Assembly (NCBI GenBank): GCA_028285025.1
Contig: JANQQH010000273.1
Location: forward strand, 1-7,947
Direction of reading: 5' to 3'
DNA: 7,947 nucleotides
DNA from: Hyphomicrobiaceae bacterium
Lineage (GTDB): Bacteria > Pseudomonadota > Alphaproteobacteria > Rhizobiales > HXMU1428-3
Below the pieces are notes generated by a model, which did not search any database, had not been told where the DNA came from, and saw only the letters and a list, made by a program, of their open reading frames with translations. Positions 1 through 6,165 of this stretch are shown in pieces. Position numbers and translations under genes: made by a program. Every line of letters begins with the position of its first letter. Position 1 is the first letter of the stretch.

Positions 1-103
1 AGAACTGCTTGGTCATGCCAGCCTTTCAACCACGCAAATTTATACTGAGGTTGACCGGGAACAACTGCTGTCTATTTATGATGCGGCCCATCCGCGGCGA
101 TAA
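1..103 (+). CDS. xerC: Tyrosine recombinase XerC, C-terminal fragment (5' end outside window)
   Basis: Reading from base 2, the last 33 codons encode [20 protein letters not shown] followed by [13 protein letters not shown] and a TAA stop. The LGH box supplies the second conserved active-site His, and the Tyr in QIYT (codon at 41-43) is the nucleophile that attaches to DNA. The ending YDAAHPR is typical of XerC and differs from XerD, which normally ends near LHP. XerC works with XerD at the dif site to resolve chromosome dimers in the cytoplasm. The catalytic Arg residues and the N-terminal DNA-binding domain lie upstream of the window, so integrity of the whole gene cannot be judged. It converges with the next gene, with 7 bp between stop codons and no visible terminator. 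Confidence 0.9.
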   Translation, partial: ELLGHASLSTTQIYTEVDREQLLSIYDAAHPRR

Positions 104-110
104 ACTAAGC

Positions 111-548
111 CTAGTTTTCAGGCTGGAGATAATAGGTCATAGCTTCAGACGGGCGCTCACTATCTCGGTATTTAATCTGCACAGCAACGCGTATTAGCCC
201 ACCCTCATTAACGATGCGAATATAGCGCATGGCTGAGAATGTGCTGTAGGTTGCCTCAAGTGATCCGTCCTTTTTTGACAGACCTTTGGCACGGCCCCAG
301 GTGCAATCTGTGCGGGCACAGCGCACATGGGTTTTGATTACCCAAAGGGCGGCTGATAACGGGTCATAGGCTTTGATGGGTTTTTCACCGCAATTATAGT
401 AGACCTCAATTTTCGAGACTTCGTGTATCTTTGCTTGTGGATTAACCCATGTGCGCGCGATGGGCGGGCGGTTGCAAGCGCTGCCAGCAGTTAAGCTGAG
501 GGCAAGAAGACTAGCGAGCAAATACCGGATATTAAGTTTTACAAACAT
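111..548 (-). CDS. Small exported envelope protein (possible lipoprotein) of unknown function
   Basis: I chose the ATG at 548 because it has a good ribosome binding site (AAAGGTG, 5 nt upstream). An in-frame ATG at 563 has no such site and sits beside a hairpin. The 145-residue product starts MFVKLNIRYLLASLLALSLT, a Lys/Arg-containing then hydrophobic signal peptide running to AGSAC. Cys25 could be a lipidated cysteine, but GSAC is a poor lipobox (Gly at -3), so ordinary signal peptidase cleavage is equally possible. The mature part has TWVN near residue 33, Cys53, and a C-x4-C motif in CARTDCTWGRAKG (Cys77, Cys82), then ATYSTFSAMRYIRI and a C-terminal beta-like stretch. This resembles a hypothetical family I recall with WVN...C..TDCxWG...F, probably a small beta-rich extracytoplasmic domain; that is inference. 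It lies 105 bp downstream of the leftward Cys-rich gene and may share its transcript. Function unknown. Confidence 0.75.
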   Translation of the reverse strand: MFVKLNIRYLLASLLALSLTAGSACNRPPIARTWVNPQAKIHEVSKIEVYYNCGEKPIKAYDPLSAALWVIKTHVRCARTDCTWGRAKGLSKKDGSLEATYSTFSAMRYIRIVNEGGLIRVAVQIKYRDSERPSEAMTYYLQPEN

Positions 549-569
549 ACTTTCACCTTTCATTTCTTT

Positions 570-592
570 CGCGTGTCTTGGGGCAACACGCG
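570..592. repeat. Inverted repeat (7-bp stem, 9-nt loop) upstream of the envelope protein gene
   Basis: CGCGTGT (570-576) and ACACGCG (586-592) are perfect inverted arms. On the minus strand the hairpin precedes the envelope protein start at 548 by about 20 nt. No T-run follows on either strand, so it is not a convincing intrinsic terminator. It may be an intercistronic RNA structure or a protein-binding palindrome. Confidence 0.4.
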
Positions 593-628
593 CTAAACAA
601 GATGAACTTGCATGATTTTATCGTTTAA

Positions 629-647
629 AGGTGAATCAGAGGTGAAT
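629..647. repeat. Tandem direct repeat AGGTGAAT, 11-bp period
   Basis: AGGTGAAT occurs at 629-636 and again at 640-647, separated by CAG. The 11-bp period is close to one helical turn, so both copies would face the same side of the DNA, as operator half-sites do. They lie in the gap between the two leftward genes, 80-100 bp upstream of the envelope protein start. A chance origin cannot be excluded for so short a repeat. Confidence 0.25.
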
Positions 648-653
648 TTTGGC

Positions 654-956
654 TTATTCGTGGACCATGCCACTTGGTAACAGCCGGCGTCTTTTATTTT
701 TGCCAGAGCTAATCAGGCTTTGGCAGGAGGCAAAACAACTAATTTGCTGGTTCTGACAACTGCCGGTTTTACCAGAGGCATAACAGGCTTTGGCTTTGGC
801 GCGGCAACTGGCCATGCAAGAGTTAAAGGCTTGAACATTTGAATTGGCCATGGCCTTTGAGCCAGAGCCTGATAATGGCGATATTAACATATGTCCGAAC
901 AAAAGGGTGGCGATAAAAGCCATAAATGCATATGAAAATGTGTGTTTAAACCGCAA
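654..956 (-). CDS. Small exported six-cysteine protein, mirror-symmetric Cys spacing
   Basis: The start is a TTG at 956, supported by an AAGGA ribosome binding site 9-10 nt upstream; the first in-frame ATG would cut into the signal sequence. The 100-residue product begins with a basic n-region (MRFKH) and a hydrophobic segment (about residues 8-28). It reaches a good signal peptidase site at SKAMA-NS (after residue 37), so export to the periplasm is likely. The mature protein has six cysteines at 47, 51, 58, 67, 74 and 78: C-x3-C-x6-C-x8-C-x6-C-x3-C, the same read in either direction. The segments are Ala/Ser/Gln/Lys-rich and should be helical, so an antiparallel helical hairpin closed by disulfides (47-78, 51-74, 58-67) is the natural model. 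A basic KNKRRR patch (87-91) precedes the end. I do not recognise a family. It is divergent from the Tat-exported thioredoxin at 1184. Confidence 0.75.
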   Translation of the reverse strand: MRFKHTFSYAFMAFIATLLFGHMLISPLSGSGSKAMANSNVQAFNSCMASCRAKAKACYASGKTGSCQNQQISCFASCQSLISSGKNKRRRLLPSGMVHE

Positions 957-1062
957 TGTTTTTTATCCTTAATTTTCAATCTCTTGCCGTTTTTCAACCC
1001 TATTATGTAGATAAAGAGTATGTTATTTACTAACGGGGTTTCGCTTTTTTCAAGCTTGATTG

Positions 1063-1072
1063 GTTTGCAAAC
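1063..1072. promoter_or_regulatory. 10-bp perfect palindrome in the divergent intergenic region
   Basis: GTTTGCAAAC is a perfect palindrome between the divergent Cys-rich and thioredoxin genes, just upstream of the proposed rightward -35 box. The position suits an operator, but the site is short and unsupported by a second copy. The rest of 957-1079 shows no gene; it is AT-rich and presumably holds the leftward promoter, which I could not place with confidence. Confidence 0.2.
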
Positions 1073-1079
1073 ATTACCC

Positions 1080-1109
1080 TTGAAACCATGAACCTAAGCT
1101 GAATATGAG
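1080..1109 (+). promoter_or_regulatory. Candidate sigma-70 type promoter for the thioredoxin gene
   Basis: TTGAAA (1080-1085) and TATGAG (1104-1109) are separated by 18 nt. The -35 is one mismatch from TTGACA; the -10 is weaker. Initiation near 1116 would give a leader of roughly 68 nt containing the hairpin at 1138-1167. Called by eye only. Confidence 0.3.
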
Positions 1110-1173
1110 TGTTGATTATGCTAAACTGAGCTTTGTTAAGCAACCCGTTTATCAAATATGGTTGCTTTTTTAG
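1105..1173 (+). other. 22-codon leader reading frame spanning the hairpin (doubtful)
   Basis: An ATG at 1105 opens a 22-residue frame that runs through both hairpin arms and stops at TAG 1171-1173, inside the AGGAG ribosome binding site of the thioredoxin gene. The peptide starts MSVDYAKLSF and ends QIWLLF. No ribosome binding site is visible upstream of the ATG, and the ATG overlaps the proposed -10 box, so the frame and that promoter cannot both be right. It would be a leader peptide if real; chance is more likely. Confidence 0.12.
1138..1171 (+). promoter_or_regulatory. Terminator-like hairpin in the thioredoxin gene leader (possible attenuator)
   Basis: AAGCAACC (1138-1145) pairs perfectly with GGTTGCTT (1160-1167) across a 14-nt loop. 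A run of six T (1166-1171) overlaps the end of the stem, directly followed by the AGGAG ribosome binding site (1172-1176). On the plus strand this has the form of an intrinsic terminator. No gene on that strand ends just upstream, so it would act on the leader of the following gene as an attenuator, or as a structure limiting ribosome access. The reverse strand lacks a T-run after the stem. The 8-bp stem is only moderately GC-rich. Confidence 0.45.
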
Positions 1174-1183
1174 GAGCAGAAAC

Positions 1184-1819
1184 ATGGATTTAACCCGTCG
1201 GGCTTTGCTTAAAACAGGGCTAATATTAGGTTCCTTTTTTGCGTTAATGCAAGCTAGATCTTCTTTTGCAAATCAAAGAGATGAGGTCTTAAAGGGCGGC
1301 AATGGGCTTTATGTTCAGCCTTGGTTTGAAGATAGTTTTTTGGACCTGGTCGAAGAGTTGGACGAAGCTGAAAAATCAGGCAAGCAGCTTATCTTGCTTT
1401 ATGAACAAGCCGGTTGCCCTTATTGCAAAGAGCTTCATAAGGTTAATTTTGCCAAGGATGCTATCCAGTCTTTTATGAAAAAACACTTTCGTGTCATTCA
1501 GCTTGATATAAAGGGATCACGAGAGGTTACTGATTTTTCAGGTCAAACAATGACTGAGCGAGCCTTCTCGCAAACATGGAACATTCATTTTACGCCGACA
1601 TTAAGTTTTTTTCCCCGGCAAAAGGCAAATGTTATTGGTAAATCTGGGCGTGAGGCGGAGGCCTTTCGCTTAACTGGTTATTGGAAGCCTTTTCATTTTG
1701 AAACGGTGTTGCACTTTGTGCATACTGGCTCTTATAAAAATGAAAATTTACAGAGCTATCTGTCTAATCGGGTGAAAGACATGAAGAAAAATGGAAAACA
1801 AGTGGAGTTATGGAATTAA
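1184..1819 (+). CDS. Tat-exported thioredoxin-fold protein (SoxW-like), CPYC active site
   Basis: The ATG at 1184 has AGGAG 7 nt upstream. An upstream in-frame TTG (1133) would put 17 residues before the signal sequence and overlap the leader hairpin. The 211-residue product opens with MDLTRRALLKTGLILG, an exact twin-arginine motif (T4-R-R-A-L-L-K10). A hydrophobic stretch follows, then a likely cleavage site after SSFA29, so it should be exported folded. The thioredoxin-like domain follows: a strand at QLILLYEQAG, the redox motif C78-P-Y-C81 (glutaredoxin-style), and the cis-proline loop FTPT (Pro138) with the strand LSFF. About 20 polar residues follow the C-terminal helix. Such proteins reduce or shuffle disulfides or reduce sulfenic acids in the periplasm; the SoxW-type assignment rests on overall shape only. 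No sox genes are in view. The divergent neighbour is a six-cysteine exported protein, a plausible but unproven substrate. Confidence 0.85.
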   Translation: MDLTRRALLKTGLILGSFFALMQARSSFANQRDEVLKGGNGLYVQPWFEDSFLDLVEELDEAEKSGKQLILLYEQAGCPYCKELHKVNFAKDAIQSFMKKHFRVIQLDIKGSREVTDFSGQTMTERAFSQTWNIHFTPTLSFFPRQKANVIGKSGREAEAFRLTGYWKPFHFETVLHFVHTGSYKNENLQSYLSNRVKDMKKNGKQVELWN

Positions 1820-1940
1820 GCTGTAAACTCATAAACTAAATTTCCTTGCTTGATATAATTCCAGCTTTATTTATTTTAACTTACAATATTTATTTCAGCT
1901 TAATGGTTTGACTTTTTTCACTAATATTGCAACTTTATTA

Positions 1941-1970
1941 TTCTTGTATTACAACTCTATTACTTATAAT
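1941..1970 (+). promoter_or_regulatory. Candidate promoter for the polysaccharide genes
   Basis: A consensus TATAAT stands at 1965-1970, 38 nt before the ATG at 2008, in a strongly AT-rich 188-bp gap. The -35 is poor: TTCTTG at 1941-1946 with an 18-nt spacer is the best match. A better -35-like TTGACT (1908-1913) lies too far upstream to pair with it. The remaining gap (1820-1940) is AT-rich without a convincing gene. Confidence 0.4.
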
Positions 1971-1988
1971 TTTGTGTTTTCAAAATTA
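1967..1988. repeat. Inverted repeat overlapping the -10 box and probable transcript start
   Basis: TAATTTTG (1967-1974) and CAAAATTA (1981-1988) are perfect 8-bp arms around a 6-nt spacer. The left arm overlaps the end of TATAAT, so a protein bound here would block the promoter. In this AT-rich stretch the match is less significant than its length suggests. Confidence 0.3.
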
Positions 1989-2007
1989 ATGGAAGTGTTT
2001 TTGTTTT

Positions 2008-4068
2008 ATGAATATTCCTAAGGGTGGGATTTCTCATCACAGTGAAAATTCTGTTTTTTTAACAATGTTGCTTGGTTTGCCAAGGTATGCCAAACGAGCA
2101 ATTTTGATAATGCTTGATTTTGCCCTTTTAAGTTTGGCTTTATGGTTCTCTTATTCCCTGCGGCTTGGCATATTTTACTGGCCAGAAGGGTTAAACTTGT
2201 GGCTGTTGCTTTTCTCTGCCCCTATTATTGGGGTGTTTTTTTTCCACTATATCGGCCTTTATAAACAAGTTACCCGGTTTTATGGCAATCAGGCTGCCTT
2301 AAAAGTTATCATGTCTGTTGGCCTATCAGTGTTGGTTTGGTGCCTTTTTATTTATATGGCTAAGTTTACTCTGTCTGATGTCCCACGATCAGTTATTGTG
2401 ATGTATGGGCTGTTTTCTATTTTGTTCATTTTAGGTGCGCGCAGTTTTCTTTCACATTTTTTAAGAAATTTGCTTTCTTTTGGTCCTAAAACAATTAAAG
2501 AAAATGCTATTCCTGTTATTATCTATGGGGTAGGAGAGGTTAGTGGGCAGCTGGCACAAGAGCTTGCTCATTCTTCCGTCTATCAATTGGTGGGGTTTGT
2601 TGATGATAACCCTTCATTATGGCGTCAAATTTTATTTGGTGTTCGTGTTCACGACCCACAAAGAATTCCTCAACTTGTGGAACAAAGCAGAGCAAAAGAA
2701 GTTTTCATCGCTGATCAAGATTTGCCAAGGCGCCGCAAACGCCAGCTCTTAAATTTGCTTGCTCCCTTAGACGTACAACTTAAAGCGCTTTCACCTTTAC
2801 ATAAATTGGCTTCTGACAAAGTCTTGGTATCTGATTTACAGCAAATCGGCCTTAATGACCTTTTGGGGCGGGCGCCTGTTCCGCCTGATCAAGACTTGTT
2901 AGAAAAAACAGTTTCAGGCAAATCTGTTATGGTCACAGGGGCGGGCGGATCTATTGGATCAGAGTTGGCGCTTCAAATTGCAAGTCTGTCCCCTTGCCGG
3001 TTGGTGCTGTTTGAGCGATCTGAACTGGCGCTTTATCAAATTGAGCATGACTTGCGTAAATTAATTGATGAAATGGCCACGACTGGACAGGTCGATCATG
3101 ACAGACCTTTTGAGTTGGTTTGTGTGTTAGGCTGTGTGCAAGATAAAGATTTGCTTTCTAAAACCATTGCCCGCCATAAGGTCAATACTGTTTATCATGC
3201 TGCGGCATATAAGCATGTGCCAATTGTTGAAGAAAATCCTTTTGTCGGTTTGAAAAATAATGTGTTTGGCACTTTGCATGCTGCGCAAGCAGCGATGGAA
3301 AATGAAGTTGATTTATTTGTTCTCATTTCAACTGATAAAGCGGTCCGCCCGACCAATGTAATGGGGGCGAGCAAGCGCATAGCAGAACTTTGTTTGCAGG
3401 CATTAGCTGCAGAAAAAAACGCCAAAACAATTTTTACCATGGTGCGCTTTGGTAATGTTTTAGGATCATCGGGCAGTGTGGTGGGGCGGTTTCAAGAGCA
3501 AATTGAAAATGGTGGGCCTGTTACTGTTACCCATCGGGACATTGTGCGGTATTTTATGATGGTTTCTGAAGCGGCTCAGCTTGTCATACAAGCAGGCGGG
3601 CTTGCAAAGGGGGGCGATGTGTTTGTCTTGGATATGGGGCAACCTGTTAAAATTGTTGATTTGGCAAAATCCATGATCAATTTGTCTGGCCTTGAAGTGG
3701 CTGATGAAAACAACCCTGACGGGGATATTGCGATTGAATATATCGGTTTAAGAGATGGTGAAAAGCTTTATGAGGAATTGCTTATTAATGAGAATAGTTC
3801 AGATACTGCGCATGAAAGCATTATTCGTAACCATGAGTCTTTTTTACCTTTGCACGAGCTTAACGATCACCTTGCATCCCTAAAGCAATCTATTGATGAA
3901 TTTAAAATTGAGCCGGTGCGGGATTTGCTTTTTGATCTGGTTGAAGGTTACCACAGTGAAGAAACCGATCAGAACTCTTTAAAACCGTCTACAAATGAGT
4001 GTTCAGAACAAACGAATGATGAGCCGCAAAAAGACGACACCTTTTCGATCACCCCCTTATCAGCTTAA
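2008..4068 (+). CDS. Membrane-anchored nucleotide-sugar 4,6-dehydratase (CapD/WbpM/FlaA1 family)
   Basis: This 686-residue protein has the full-length layout of the WbpM/CapD group. About four membrane helices (near 31-50, 62-84, 100-117, 128-147) precede a first Rossmann-like domain starting at VIIYGVGEVSG (170-180). The catalytic SDR domain starts at 306 with the NAD(P)-binding TGAGGSIG (310-317), followed by YHAAAYKHVPIVEENP (396-411). The catalytic region STDKAVRPTNVMGASKR (441-457) gives Ser441, Met452 and Lys456, the S-M-K set known in long WbpM-type enzymes in place of S-Y-K. Family members convert UDP-GlcNAc or a related sugar to the 4-keto-6-deoxy form at the inner membrane, feeding polysaccharide or O-antigen synthesis. 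The ATG at 2008 follows GGAAG, though 12 nt away; a later ATG at 2065 lacks any binding site. An acidic, polar tail (about 649-686) is probably disordered. It leads the glycosyltransferase by 43 bp, probably in one operon. The exact substrate cannot be read from sequence. Confidence 0.92.
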   Translation: MNIPKGGISHHSENSVFLTMLLGLPRYAKRAILIMLDFALLSLALWFSYSLRLGIFYWPEGLNLWLLLFSAPIIGVFFFHYIGLYKQVTRFYGNQAALKVIMSVGLSVLVWCLFIYMAKFTLSDVPRSVIVMYGLFSILFILGARSFLSHFLRNLLSFGPKTIKENAIPVIIYGVGEVSGQLAQELAHSSVYQLVGFVDDNPSLWRQILFGVRVHDPQRIPQLVEQSRAKEVFIADQDLPRRRKRQLLNLLAPLDVQLKALSPLHKLASDKVLVSDLQQIGLNDLLGRAPVPPDQDLLEKTVSGKSVMVTGAGGSIGSELALQIASLSPCRLVLFERSELALYQIEHDLRKLIDEMATTGQVDHDRPFELVCVLGCVQDKDLLSKTIARHKVNTVYHAAAYKHVPIVEENPFVGLKNNVFGTLHAAQAAMENEVDLFVLISTDKAVRPTNVMGASKRIAELCLQALAAEKNAKTIFTMVRFGNVLGSSGSVVGRFQEQIENGGPVTVTHRDIVRYFMMVSEAAQLVIQAGGLAKGGDVFVLDMGQPVKIVDLAKSMINLSGLEVADENNPDGDIAIEYIGLRDGEKLYEELLINENSSDTAHESIIRNHESFLPLHELNDHLASLKQSIDEFKIEPVRDLLFDLVEGYHSEETDQNSLKPSTNECSEQTNDEPQKDDTFSITPLSA

Positions 4069-4111
4069 AGATTTTTTTTATTGTTCTTTCACTCAATATG
4101 TTAGGTGAAAA

Positions 4112-6067
4112 ATGTCTCGAGGCTTGGATGACAATTTTGAGACGACGTGCTCATCACTTCAGCCATCATCCCTTTCATTAATGACCCAATTACCAGAGTT
4201 ACCACGCTCAAGTGTGGTTGATGTTGAAGAATTACGCCTGCTCATCTGTGACGATCTTGTTGCGTCTGATGTATTTGAAAAAGCTCTTGTTCGTGCCAGT
4301 GACTTAGGGCTGCCGGTTGATGGCTATTTGGTGCAAAAAGGCCTTATGGATGAGGCCGCTTATGTTCAATTGTTGGCTCAAGCGGTAGGAGTGGACTATA
4401 TCGGTCTGGATGAGGCTTTGGTCGTGCGACCTGGTTGGGACGAGCGGGAATTTTTGAAGGCAACATCTTTTACATCAAAAGTTTTCAATATTCAAAACGG
4501 CGTTGCGATTACGCCTTGGGGCTTGGGGGTAAGTGCCCTTAAAGCTTATGTTGGACAGGTTCAAAAACTATTGATTGGCAAGGCGCCGGCAGCAAGCGCG
4601 CCGCGCGTGACCTTTGTAAGTAAACTTGTTGCCAGGCACGCTTTTAAAGACTTTTATAAAGATCAACTTATCGCGCATGCGCGCGATGGTCTGTCTAATT
4701 TGTCTGCACTTGAATGCGCCAGAGATGGGCTTAGTTGGTGGCAAAAACTTGGGCTTATTGCTGGTTTGGCTGGGCTTGTTTATGGGCTCATGCACACCCC
4801 TTCAGCGATGATTTTGGGGCTTTCATTTTTCTTTTCGATGTTTTTCTTTTTATTGATTTCCTTGCGGGTTGGTACTTGTTTGTTGCAAGCTAAATCAGCC
4901 CTTGGTTTTTCAGCCACACAAGATCTATCGCTTTTGGCAGACAGGGATTTGCCTGTTTATACGATATTAGTGCCGCTGTTTAAAGAAGCACATATGGTGC
5001 CACAAATTGTTCAGGCTTTGCGCGCGCTTGATTACCCTGAGGTCAAATTAGATATCAAACTTTTGCTTGAAGAGGGGGACTTGCCGACCATTGCAGCGGC
5101 TTTAGATATGAAGCTGCCAGCTTTCTTTGATGTGCTTATTGTGCCCTCTTGCCAGCCGCAAACAAAACCAAAAGCGTTAAATTATGGTCTACAATTTGCC
5201 AAGGGTGAGTATGTGGTTATTTATGATGCAGAAGATTTGCCTGAACCATCTCAGCTTAAACAAGCGCTTGTTTTATTTGCCCAAAACAATGAGCACTTGG
5301 CTTGTGTGCAAGCAAAGTTAAATTTTTATAATGGTCGACAGAACTGGCTGACAAAGCAATTTTGTGTGGAGTATTGCTCCTTGTTTGATGGGGTGCTGCC
5401 CAGCCTTAAGGCGTTTGGGTTTCCTTTGCCGTTAGGGGGCACATCTAATCACTTTCGGGCTGATGTGCTTGTTGGTGTGGGGGGATGGGACCCGTATAAC
5501 GTGACCGAAGACGCTGATTTGGGCATGCGTTTATACCGGCGCGGGTTTTACGCGCGCGTGTTGTCCTCAACCACCTATGAAGAGGCGTGCTCTGGCCTCA
5601 AGAACTGGTTTATGCAGCGCACACGGTGGCTTAAGGGGTGGATGCAAACTTATATGGTGCATATGCGCACACCCTTTAAATTGCTGAGAGAATTGGGCTT
5701 GTGGAAATTTATTGGCTTTCAAGCGATTATTGGCGGGCCTATTTTTTCTTGTCTGGCGCATCCTGTTTTTCTTGCCATTTTGTTTTGGCAAATGCCTTTT
5801 GCTGAATTGCCGAACAATTTTTGGGTATTGGGCCTTTGGGTTTTGTCTTTGTTCAACTTGAGTATTGGCTATTTAGCTACCATGTGGCTGGGGGTGATTG
5901 GCTTGCGGCTGCGTAATTTAGGCGGCTTTTTATTTAGTATTGTGACCATTCCGCTCTATTGGATTTTGATTTCTCTGGCCGCTTATCGGGCGCTTTTTCA
6001 ATTCATCTATGCCCCGTTTCATTGGGAGAAAACCCACCATACGGGGCAACAGACACACCAGAAATGA
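4112..6067 (+). CDS. Family 2 processive-type glycosyltransferase with N-terminal MshEN/T2SSE-N-like domain
   Basis: The ATG at 4112 has AGGTG 4 nt upstream. Of 651 residues, about 35-110 resemble the N-terminal domain of type II secretion ATPases (MshEN): LGLPVDGYLVQKGLMDEAAY then LAQAVGVDYIGLDEA. Two membrane helices (about 211-228 and 231-252) lead into a cytoplasmic GT2 domain: VYTILVPLFKEAHMV (282-296), KPKALNYGL (352-360), the metal-binding DAED (372-375), PLGGTSNHFR (440-449), the TED base motif (465-467) and QRTRW (502-506). The last is the Q-x-x-R-W signature of processive enzymes such as cellulose synthase. More membrane helices follow (about 534-558, 569-595, 605-628). It ends WEKTHHTG, like the W-x-KT-x-H tail of NfrB-type transferases. 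MshEN domains bind cyclic di-GMP in MshE and in E. coli NfrB, where the domain is C-terminal. Here the R-L-G-type binding residues look degenerate, so binding is uncertain. Probable role: polymerising and exporting an envelope polysaccharide. Confidence 0.88.
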   Translation: MSRGLDDNFETTCSSLQPSSLSLMTQLPELPRSSVVDVEELRLLICDDLVASDVFEKALVRASDLGLPVDGYLVQKGLMDEAAYVQLLAQAVGVDYIGLDEALVVRPGWDEREFLKATSFTSKVFNIQNGVAITPWGLGVSALKAYVGQVQKLLIGKAPAASAPRVTFVSKLVARHAFKDFYKDQLIAHARDGLSNLSALECARDGLSWWQKLGLIAGLAGLVYGLMHTPSAMILGLSFFFSMFFFLLISLRVGTCLLQAKSALGFSATQDLSLLADRDLPVYTILVPLFKEAHMVPQIVQALRALDYPEVKLDIKLLLEEGDLPTIAAALDMKLPAFFDVLIVPSCQPQTKPKALNYGLQFAKGEYVVIYDAEDLPEPSQLKQALVLFAQNNEHLACVQAKLNFYNGRQNWLTKQFCVEYCSLFDGVLPSLKAFGFPLPLGGTSNHFRADVLVGVGGWDPYNVTEDADLGMRLYRRGFYARVLSSTTYEEACSGLKNWFMQRTRWLKGWMQTYMVHMRTPFKLLRELGLWKFIGFQAIIGGPIFSCLAHPVFLAILFWQMPFAELPNNFWVLGLWVLSLFNLSIGYLATMWLGVIGLRLRNLGGFLFSIVTIPLYWILISLAAYRALFQFIYAPFHWEKTHHTGQQTHQK

Positions 6068-6165
6068 GCGCCTTTACGCCTTAATTTCTATGGTGAGATT
6101 TTGTAGATTTGTTAACTGCTTTGCCTCATAATTCTACCTTCGTGTTTGTGGTGTTGGGGGAAAGA

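Noticed and set aside
9..197. 62-codon plus-strand frame over the xerC end
   Set aside because: Its first part is a shifted frame of xerC and the rest is antisense to the envelope protein gene; it has no recognisable protein features.
1811..1867. Possible terminator after the thioredoxin gene (TGGAATTA 1811-1818 with TAATTCCA 1856-1863, or AAGCTG 1818-1823 with CAGCTT 1862-1867)
   Set aside because: The loops exceed 35 nt, the stems are AT-rich and mutually exclusive, and the following T-rich stretch is broken; too weak to call.
3195..3440. 81-codon antisense frame inside the dehydratase gene
   Set aside because: It is a shadow of the conserved catalytic SDR region on the other strand, with no ribosome binding site or domain.
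4568..4811. Overlapping short frames on both strands within the glycosyltransferase
   Set aside because: They lie inside a well-supported gene, show no motifs, and are explained by codon bias of the real frame.
5567..5791. 74-codon antisense frame in the glycosyltransferase
   Set aside because: Shadow of the QxxRW region; low-complexity basic sequence without start signals.
6060..6089. Short stem AGAAAT/ATTTCT around the glycosyltransferase stop
   Set aside because: Only 6 AT-rich pairs with a weak nested GCG/CGC stem and no T-run.
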